A DNA stretch of 9,577 nucleotides from Phycisphaerales bacterium (lineage in GTDB: Bacteria > Planctomycetota > Phycisphaerae > Phycisphaerales > SM1A02). This document shows, piece by piece, positions 1-4,748 of the stretch (positions are counted from its first letter, which is position 1; every line of letters begins with the position of its first letter). A program made the translations under genes and the position numbers. The notes beneath the pieces were generated by a model. The model was not told the DNA's origin and did not search any database. It saw only the letters and a list, made by a program, of their open reading frames with translations. The stretch is from the NCBI GenBank assembly GCA_007127615.1, contig SKZB01000128.1, forward strand, positions 1 through 9,577. Reading direction: 5' to 3'.

Positions 1-1
1 G

Positions 2-946
2 ACGCTGGCGCAGCGGGTCAGCGGCGCGCCGCCGGGAGACTTTGACGCGTTCTGGTCGGAGTTTCGTGAGGAGGTCGAATCTCTGCCGCGAATCTGGCGG
101 AACGTGGTCGATCCGGATGAGCCGTCGGAGGTGATTGTCCCTTCCGTTCGATCGGTACGAATCGTCGCGCGGGTGAGTTGCCCGCCGGGACGGCAAGCCG
201 ATTATCGGGGCGGGGTGATCACATCGCACGGTTCCGGCGCGGAGGCGAGCTTTCCGCGGGCGCCGGAGCCGTGGTGCGAGCATGGGCTGGTGACGGTGCG
301 GCTGCGGGTGCGGGGCTATCCGCCCTCGACGTGGGACCTGCCCGACTGCCGATCGGACTGGATTCTGCGCGGGATCGAAACGCCGGAGACGTGGATTCTG
401 CGCGGTGCGGTCGCGGATGTGATCCAGTGCTTCCGCGGGCTTCGGGCCTGGCTGGGCGACGACCGCCCGATCGGATTGCACGGTGAGTCACTGGGAGGCG
501 GTCTGGCGGTCATGGCGGCGGCCCAGCTCGCGGCGATGGGTGATCCCCCCCACCGGCTCGTGGCCGGGTTGCCGAGCTTCGGCAACTGGACGTGGCGCGC
601 GGGGCGCTACTGTGGCGGCACCGGCGCCCTGGTCAACGAATTCCTGATCTCGATGCGGGAGGACGCCGAGTTCCTCCTCGAGCGGATGGGTCTGCTCGAT
701 GCGGCCCACCACGCCCCGCGGGTGACGTGTCCTACGCTGGTGAAGCTGGCGGAGCGGGACGACGTCGTGCCCGCGCCCTCCGCGGCTTCAATCGCCAACG
801 CCCTGCCACCGGATCAGCTCTGGCGATGGATCACCCGGTACGGGCACTTTGAGGGCGGAATCGCCGATCTCCGGCGGCACGCCTTGTTCGAGCGGATGCA
901 CCCGGGATTTCTCGATCCGACCCGCTCGCCGGACGAGGCCGTCTGA
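2..946 (+). CDS. Acetyl xylan esterase (AXE1)-like alpha/beta hydrolase, 5' end outside window
   Basis: A serine esterase of the alpha/beta-hydrolase fold, probably removing acetyl or other acyl groups from a carbohydrate or small ester; the substrate cannot be read from sequence. The frame is open from base 2, so the start codon lies outside the window; the visible part is 314 residues (AXE1 proteins are usually about 320, so little is missing). The N-terminal FDAFW motif (residues 14-18) is typical of AXE1 proteins. The nucleophile elbow is GESLGG, Ser at visible residue 163; the acid is probably the first Asp of ERDDVVP (about 253) and the base His is in YGHFEGG (about 282), giving a complete catalytic triad. 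The GTG at 104 is not the start, because the family-like sequence continues upstream of it. No signal peptide can be judged. The last gene of the window is also an alpha/beta hydrolase, but of a different type. Confidence 0.85.
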   Translation, partial: TLAQRVSGAPPGDFDAFWSEFREEVESLPRIWRNVVDPDEPSEVIVPSVRSVRIVARVSCPPGRQADYRGGVITSHGSGAEASFPRAPEPWCEHGLVTVRLRVRGYPPSTWDLPDCRSDWILRGIETPETWILRGAVADVIQCFRGLRAWLGDDRPIGLHGESLGGGLAVMAAAQLAAMGDPPHRLVAGLPSFGNWTWRAGRYCGGTGALVNEFLISMREDAEFLLERMGLLDAAHHAPRVTCPTLVKLAERDDVVPAPSAASIANALPPDQLWRWITRYGHFEGGIADLRRHALFERMHPGFLDPTRSPDEAV

Positions 947-976
947 ACCGAATCTGAACACAGTGCGACGAAGAAT

Positions 977-1027
977 TTGACAGAAATTCAACGGGTTGTC
1001 ACTATTCGTCCGATTCATTCGTATCAT
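977..1027 (+). promoter_or_regulatory. Promoter-like stretch before the 55-codon small ORF
   Basis: An AT-richer island in GC-rich DNA. A perfect -35 hexamer TTGACA lies at 977-982, but the hexamer 17 bases further (CACTAT, 1000-1005) is a poor -10. A second pair, TTGTCA (996-1001) with TCGTAT (1019-1024) at 17 bases, fits about as well. Transcription from either would run through the palindrome and small ORF to the hairpin at 1290-1319. This is pattern matching only. Confidence 0.25.
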
Positions 1028-1055
1028 CTCATATATGGGACGGGCGGAGATGGGC

Positions 1056-1069
1056 CCGACCCGGGTCGG
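1056..1069. promoter_or_regulatory. 14-bp perfect palindrome overlapping a Shine-Dalgarno site
   Basis: CCGACCCGGGTCGG is its own reverse complement. Its last two bases are the first two of the GGAGG ribosome binding site at 1068-1072. It could be an operator for a dimeric repressor or, in RNA, a 5-bp hairpin that partly hides the ribosome binding site. A GC-rich palindrome may also arise by chance, so function is uncertain. Confidence 0.3.
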
Positions 1070-1081
1070 AGGTCGTTGACC

Positions 1082-1249
1082 ATGAATGCGACGAATGCGA
1101 CAAATGCAAGGCAGACGAAGCTGGTACCGGCAGAAACAACGAGACTCGAACCCGCCCGGTCCGGTGAACGTATAAGTTACGTTGAGACCGCACTTCTTTG
1201 CCCGTTCGACCACCGAGCCGGCCTTCTGATTTTTCCAAGCCGCGCCTGA
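1082..1249 (+). CDS. Hypothetical small protein of 55 residues
   Basis: A short ORF I do not recognise. Support: an ATG preceded by GGAGG (1068-1072) at a spacing of 9 bases, promoter-like hexamers upstream, and a strong hairpin (1290-1319) 40 bases after the stop, so it would form a self-contained transcription unit. The N-terminus is built from a 9-base tandem repeat giving Asn-Ala-Thr units (NATNATNA); the rest is basic and ends with a short hydrophobic stretch (AGLLIF). Against it: no known domain, short length, and the opposite strand carries a tRNA-like set of arms over the same bases, whose reverse complement would read as the LEPA-type sequence seen here. It may therefore be a chance ORF over an RNA gene or RNA relic. 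Confidence 0.3.
   Translation: MNATNATNARQTKLVPAETTRLEPARSGERISYVETALLCPFDHRAGLLIFPSRA
1085..1111 (+). repeat. Short 9-bp tandem repeat, three units
   Basis: AATGCGACG, AATGCGACA and AATGCAAGG follow each other directly, the third degenerate. They encode the Asn-Ala-Thr repeat at the start of the small ORF. Units of this kind can also be protein-binding iterons, but three short copies are too few to claim that. Confidence 0.5.
1122..1222 (-). other. tRNA-like set of arms, probably a relic or an atypical small RNA
   Basis: Read on the minus strand. A canonical T-loop TTCGAGT (1150-1144) sits in a 5-bp stem GCGGG/CTCGT with two G-U pairs. A D-arm-like hairpin has stem GCTC/GGGC (1218-1215 with 1203-1200) and an 11-base loop containing GG and GAA (1214-1204). 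Between them a hairpin CGGT/ACCG encloses AACGTA/TACGTT (1190-1162) in the place of an anticodon arm. The sequence ends GCCGGTACCA (1131-1122), and GCCGGC at 1222-1217 can pair with it. Against a working tRNA: six extra bases separate the T-arm from that acceptor strand, the acceptor overlaps the D-stem, and no 7-base anticodon loop with U33 is formed. Pairing was checked by eye only. Confidence 0.25.
1162..1190. repeat. Two-step inverted repeat (4 bp plus 6 bp)
   Basis: On the plus strand CGGT (1162-1165) and ACCG (1187-1190) enclose AACGTA (1167-1172) and TACGTT (1178-1183), with a 5-base loop. It lies inside the small ORF and forms the middle arm of the tRNA-like region on the other strand. 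A protein-binding site is an alternative. Confidence 0.45.
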
Positions 1250-1289
1250 CCGGTGCGGTGTTCAGGACTTCTTTCTTCTTTCTCCTCCT

Positions 1290-1330
1290 TCGCCGTCTCG
1301 GTTCACGCCGGGACGGCGATTGTATTTGCC
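1290..1330 (+). terminator. Strong hairpin, probable terminator after the small ORF
   Basis: TCGCCGTC (1290-1297) pairs with GACGGCGA (1312-1319); a T-G wobble and CGG/CCG extend this to a 12-bp stem with a 6-base loop. It is followed by TTGTATTTG, a weak T-rich tail on the plus strand. On the minus strand the hairpin lies 29 bases after the waaA stop but is followed by a purine run, not Ts, so as a rho-independent terminator it fits the plus strand better; it may serve both converging units. Confidence 0.6.
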
Positions 1331-1347
1331 TCCCGCTGTTATTTTCA

Positions 1348-2604
1348 TCACGTTGCATGACGCAATTGTGATTCCAGCAGTCTGGCGTAGCGTAAGGTGG
1401 CCCCCTGTTGGGCCATGACCACCTCGCGCGCTTTGTGCGCCAGTGCTTCGCGGCGCGCGCGGTCGTCGAGCAGGCGGCGTACTTCCCGCGCCAACCCGTT
1501 GCGATCACATTGAACGATGGCATCGTGTTTGAGCAGCTCATCGACGATGGATTGAAAGTTCTCGGTATGCGGCCCCACGATGACGGCTTGACCGAGCGAT
1601 GCCGCTTCGACCATGTCCGATCCGCCGAGGGGAACGAAGGTCCGGCCGATCACGATGACATCCGCAAGGGCGTAGGCAGCGCGAAGCTCGCCGATCGTGT
1701 CGAGGAGAAACCGACCGGTCGCACTGCCGTGGTCCCCGTGAGAGCGACGCGCGCATCCCTCCAACGCAACGGCGGCGGCCGCGAACCATTCCGGCTTGCG
1801 CGGTGCGCAGAGCAATTGAACTTCCGGAGCGGGAACAGATTCCACCAGCAGTGCGTGCTCATCCGGCGCCGTTGAACCGGCCACGACGAGCGGGCGGGTT
1901 CGGTCGATGCCGAGCGATTCGGCCAGCCGGTCGGCGGCGGCCGGATCCACCGCCAGGGCGGCGTTATCCCACTTCATCGTTCCCGCCACCGAGATTCGTG
2001 CATCAGGGACGCCCAGCAGACGAAAACGCGCGGCGTAAGTCCCGTCCTGCACCGCCACGAACGCAAGTTGACGAAACATGCTGCCGAGCAGGGGAAGAAC
2101 CTTCCGGTACCGGCCCGCACTTCGCTCGGTCAGACGACCGTTGATCACACCGACCGGGATTCCGCGCTGCCGGCACGCCGCCAGCAGGTTGGGCCAGATC
2201 TCAAGCTCCACCAGCGCCACGAGATCCGGGCGGACCCGATTCAGGAAGCGGCGGACCGCGAAGGAGGCGTCGAACGGGTAGCGGACCACGGAAAACTTTT
2301 CGCCGTAGAGCTCCATCGCACGGGCGTAACCGGTATCCGTGGTGACGCTGATGACCAGATCGCAATCGAGTGACGATTGGTTGAGTGCATCCACCAGACC
2401 GCGCAGGGCATTGACCTCCCCGACGGAGACGGCGTGCAGCAGGAGCCGCCGCCCGCCCCCGGGAAGAGCGGGCAGCTTCGGGCCGAACCCGAAGCGTCCC
2501 TTCCAGTCGGTGCGAATCTTTCCGGTTCGCCCCATTCGGTAGAGCCAGATCGGCGCGGTGATGAGAGCCGCCAGCAGGTAGATCAGGTCCCGAAGAAACG
2601 GCAT
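1348..2604 (-). CDS. waaA: 3-deoxy-D-manno-octulosonic acid (Kdo) transferase
   Basis: Transfers Kdo from CMP-Kdo to the lipid IVA precursor at the inner face of the cytoplasmic membrane, the step joining lipid A to the LPS core (family GT30). The 418-residue length is normal. Residues 4-22 are a hydrophobic N-terminal anchor. HAVSVGEVNA (57-66) carries the catalytic Glu at 63; EIWPN (135-139) is the family signature; AGTMKWD (207-213) corresponds to the usual GNLKFD; VAGSTAPDEH and APRKPEWF match the GST and RHPERF regions; DTIGEL (302-307) precedes the C-terminal nucleotide-sugar site. Oddities: GGSDMVEAA (327-335) replaces the common GGHNxLEPA, and the segment between GST and the PRxPE motif is a few residues short. 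No Shine-Dalgarno site precedes the ATG; see the -10-like hexamer upstream. It ends toward the 1290-1319 hairpin. How many Kdo residues it adds cannot be read. Confidence 0.93.
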   Translation of the reverse strand: MPFLRDLIYLLAALITAPIWLYRMGRTGKIRTDWKGRFGFGPKLPALPGGGRRLLLHAVSVGEVNALRGLVDALNQSSLDCDLVISVTTDTGYARAMELYGEKFSVVRYPFDASFAVRRFLNRVRPDLVALVELEIWPNLLAACRQRGIPVGVINGRLTERSAGRYRKVLPLLGSMFRQLAFVAVQDGTYAARFRLLGVPDARISVAGTMKWDNAALAVDPAAADRLAESLGIDRTRPLVVAGSTAPDEHALLVESVPAPEVQLLCAPRKPEWFAAAAVALEGCARRSHGDHGSATGRFLLDTIGELRAAYALADVIVIGRTFVPLGGSDMVEAASLGQAVIVGPHTENFQSIVDELLKHDAIVQCDRNGLAREVRRLLDDRARREALAHKAREVVMAQQGATLRYARLLESQLRHAT

Positions 2605-2612
2605 GGGCGTCG

Positions 2613-2618
2613 AGTGTA
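2613..2618 (-). promoter_or_regulatory. -10-like hexamer just upstream of waaA
   Basis: TACACT on the minus strand ends 8 bases before the waaA ATG, so transcription from it would start within about two bases of the start codon. The -35 position (GTGATG at 17-base spacing) is weak. No Shine-Dalgarno sequence is present, which fits a leaderless message. Confidence 0.35.
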
Positions 2619-2736
2619 CCGACCCGTCGCCGAATCATCACCGAAGGGCGTCTTGATTATCGGTCGCAAGCTCCGTTTGCAGGAACAGATCAGACAACGC
2701 ATCCGTATCTTTCAATTATGGAGATTCAGTTCGGGT

Positions 2737-2755
2737 TTGACTGGTCATTGGTCAA
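2737..2755. promoter_or_regulatory. Inverted repeat TTGAC-N9-GTCAA in the waaA/FHA divergent region
   Basis: TTGACT on the plus strand (2737-2742) and TTGACC on the minus strand (2755-2750) are -35-like hexamers placed back to back inside a short inverted repeat. No good -10 is found at 16-18 bases on either strand (the nearest on the plus strand, CACAAT at 2764-2769, is 21 bases away). A regulator site or weak divergent promoter is possible. Confidence 0.25.
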
Positions 2756-2813
2756 CTCTGCGTCACAATAGATGCGTCGGGGGATCGACCTGCCCCCCTC
2801 GGAGACCGCGCCC

Positions 2814-3116
2814 ATGATTGAATTGCACGTGTGCAGCAAAAAGACCGGCTCGCTGCTCAAAGCCTTTGCACTCGGTGACAGCGAGGAAGTGCTCATCGGG
2901 CGTGATGATGCGTGCGATATCAAGATCAAGTCGCCTTCGGTCTCCCGTGAGCACTGCGCCATTGAGCGCGAAGGTGAATCCCTGGTGCTCAGGGATCTGG
3001 GGTCGACCGGAGGCACGATCCGGGATGGCGAGAAAATCGATCGCATTCGTCTGGAAGACGGGCTGGAAGTCACCATCGGTCCGGCCATCCTGAAGTTCTA
3101 CGAAAATCAGATCTGA
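2814..3116 (+). CDS. Stand-alone FHA-domain protein
   Basis: A 100-residue cytoplasmic protein that is essentially one forkhead-associated domain, a module that binds phosphothreonine peptides and usually works with Ser/Thr protein kinases. Conserved features: IGR (residues 28-30), SxSREH (42-47) and DLGSTGGT (61-68). The usual Asn of the S-x-N-G-T motif is Gly here, so binding may be altered. The ATG at 2814 was chosen because GGAG (2801-2804) precedes it by 9 bases; an in-frame ATG at 2772 would add 14 residues outside the domain and has no ribosome binding site. The gene diverges from waaA and converges on the exported-protein genes, so it is probably its own transcript. No kinase or partner is visible here. 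The fold assignment is firm; the target is unknown. Confidence 0.85.
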   Translation: MIELHVCSKKTGSLLKAFALGDSEEVLIGRDDACDIKIKSPSVSREHCAIEREGESLVLRDLGSTGGTIRDGEKIDRIRLEDGLEVTIGPAILKFYENQI

Positions 3117-3130
3117 GGCGGATCCGGAAG

Positions 3131-3222
3131 GCGAACGTCTTTCGGCACACCATCGACTCCGCCGAGGCAACCGGGCCATTTCGTTCGGCCTCGGGGCCTC
3201 GTGCCGTCCGGTTGCCGTTCGC
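3131..3222 (+). terminator. Nested inverted repeats after the FHA gene, possible terminator or structured 3' RNA
   Basis: GGCAACCGG (3166-3174) pairs perfectly with CCGGTTGCC (3208-3216). An outer pair GCGAACG (3131-3137) with CGTTCGC (3216-3222) can stack nearby, and CCGAGGC (3162-3168) can instead pair with GCCTCGG (3188-3194), which would exclude the 9-bp stem. The main stem is followed by GTTCGCTTTCATT, only mildly T-rich. It lies 15-106 bases after the FHA stop. Termination is the simplest reading; alternative folding is by inspection only. Confidence 0.45.
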
Positions 3223-3244
3223 TTTCATTGACCGGTCACGCACG

Positions 3245-3287
3245 AAAAGCAGCGACGCCGAACGATCATTGGATCAATCGGCGTCGC
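3245..3287 (-). terminator. Rho-independent terminator after the exported-protein genes
   Basis: Read on the minus strand, GCGACGCCGA (3287-3278) pairs perfectly over 10 bp with TCGGCGTCGC (3261-3252), with a further GATC/GATC pairing in the 16-base loop, followed by TGCTTTTCG (T-run 3248-3245). It starts 34 bases after the stop of the 3322-4608 gene and would end the long minus-strand unit. Confidence 0.75.
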
Positions 3288-3321
3288 CGTTTGCGGCTCC
3301 GGTGTGCCTGGCGGGAGCCGC

Positions 3322-4608
3322 TTACTGTTGCATGCGCCGGATCTGCCGTTCGAGCTCTCGGATCATTTCGTCCAGTTGCTCGGCCGGCCACGTGCTCGTC
3401 TGCGCCACGTTCGGCGCGCGATCGTGCCAGCGCCGAAGGGCCCGCAGATTCTGCAGTCGACGCTGGAGCACCACCAATTGGTCACCCGTCCCCGCTCCTT
3501 CGTACCGAAGGCGCTGCAGCCGAATATCGAGATCGGCCTCGGCCCGTTCCACGAGCTGGATGTACTCAGCATGAATCCGGCGGCCGTAGTCGGTGACTTC
3601 GTGCCACCGGGGCATGTCGAGCAGTTTGGCAAGCTCTTCCTTCGTGTCGGCAACGCCGTTCGCGAATCCGCTGTGGACGGCATTGTCGCTGGTGAAGGTC
3701 AGGTTGTCCCCCGCGCGGGAGAGAATGTACCGGCCGCGCAGATCGCTGTAGAAGGTCACTTCGCCGGTTGCTTCGTTCTTGTCGTAGGACAGTTCAACCG
3801 GAGCATGAATCATGGCGTGGGCGATACGCGGGTCGCGGCCGCCTTCCTGCATCCACTCTCCGGCCCGCCGCATCCACATCTGCAGCTCCGCTCCCTGCCA
3901 GGACTGAGTGCCCGCAAACGCGGTCATGGAGCCGGCCGTGCCCATCGTACGGAAGTAAATCTCTTCGCACTGAATGGCCGTTGCGCAGCCGGCGGAGATG
4001 GCTTCACGAATCCAGGCGATCACGCGGTGCCGGCGTTTGATGTCCTGAATCACGCGGGCGATCTGTTCCATTTCGGTGACGAGCCCGCCGCCGGTTTCGA
4101 TATCGAGAATAATCGTCTGGCCGGGACCAATCTCATCGGCCTTCTTGCCGACGGCCTCGATCTCCTGATGACGAATGTTGATGCCCACCGGGCCGGTCAG
4201 CGGCAGGACAATCACCCCGGGGCCGTCGTAGTCCTCGGCCGGCTGTTGCTGTCGGTCGCGCGGCCTGGTTGACTCACGTTCGCGTGCATCCCGGTCTCGC
4301 GCTTCCCCTTCGGTGTCGGCGGCGGTCCTGATGGACCGCAGGTCGCCGCGGAAGATGGTCTTCCGCTGCTTTTGTAGGTCGAGTTCACCCTCCACGATAA
4401 TGTAGAGGTTCTCAACGGTCTGCAGCGCCCCTCGCATTGAGCGTTCAACCCCTCGCTCCATGAAGGTCACTTCAATGGTCTGACCGATTTCTCCGCGCCA
4501 GGTCGATCCATCCGAAAGTCGGATTTGTACGTTCTGGGCAGAGGCGACCGGTGTGAGAATGGCGAGGAGCAGTGCGCCGATGAAGAGTTGGAAGAGTCGT
4601 TGATTCAT
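3322..4608 (-). CDS. Exported ClpP/SppA-fold serine protease-like protein with N-terminal beta domain
   Basis: 428 residues. A signal peptide (hydrophobic 9-20, probable cut after ASA, residues 22-24) sends it across the membrane. Residues 28-95 form a small beta-rich domain (DGSTWRGE start); 99-125 are an Arg/Asp/Glu-rich linker; 130-335 match the ClpP/SppA/NfeD-type protease fold: ETGGG (171-175) is the oxyanion/substrate strand, ISAG (204-207) places the nucleophile Ser at 205, and SGFANGVADT (313-322) is the family's closing motif. The C-terminal 340-428 is Arg/Glu-rich and helical, possibly coiled coil. The Lys expected some 40 residues after the Ser is not obvious, so activity is uncertain. 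The start at 4608 was chosen over an upstream in-frame start at 4692 because it opens directly on the signal peptide and has GGGA 6 bases upstream. It follows its paralog by 140 bases and ends at a terminator; co-expression is likely. Confidence 0.8.
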   Translation of the reverse strand: MNQRLFQLFIGALLLAILTPVASAQNVQIRLSDGSTWRGEIGQTIEVTFMERGVERSMRGALQTVENLYIIVEGELDLQKQRKTIFRGDLRSIRTAADTEGEARDRDARERESTRPRDRQQQPAEDYDGPGVIVLPLTGPVGINIRHQEIEAVGKKADEIGPGQTIILDIETGGGLVTEMEQIARVIQDIKRRHRVIAWIREAISAGCATAIQCEEIYFRTMGTAGSMTAFAGTQSWQGAELQMWMRRAGEWMQEGGRDPRIAHAMIHAPVELSYDKNEATGEVTFYSDLRGRYILSRAGDNLTFTSDNAVHSGFANGVADTKEELAKLLDMPRWHEVTDYGRRIHAEYIQLVERAEADLDIRLQRLRYEGAGTGDQLVVLQRRLQNLRALRRWHDRAPNVAQTSTWPAEQLDEMIRELERQIRRMQQ

Positions 4609-4748
4609 ATTCGATCCCAGCTTTCTGATGATTGCAAACCTTCGAACCGGTTCACGTGATGAATGATTGAAACTGTGGTGAGCATGGAGCAATGGAGGGG
4701 CAATCAGGAAAACTCACTGCCACGAACAAGCTGCGTGATTACGGCGTT

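Noticed and set aside
788..1213. 141-codon minus-strand frame running from the gap into the esterase
   Set aside because: Overlaps the esterase antisense, and its GFESR segment is what a tRNA T-arm gives when translated.
3304..4272. 322-codon plus-strand frame opposite the downstream exported paralog
   Set aside because: Antisense shadow of a protein with recognisable fold motifs; no ribosome site or domain.
4640..4655. GGTTCGAA on the minus strand, resembling a tRNA T-arm
   Set aside because: Part of a 10-bp palindrome (4644-4653) with no D-arm, anticodon arm or acceptor around it.
4609..4692. 28-residue N-terminal extension of the downstream exported protein (start at 4692)
   Set aside because: It would place a His-rich, non-hydrophobic segment before a perfect signal peptide; the inner ATG at 4608 is the likely start.
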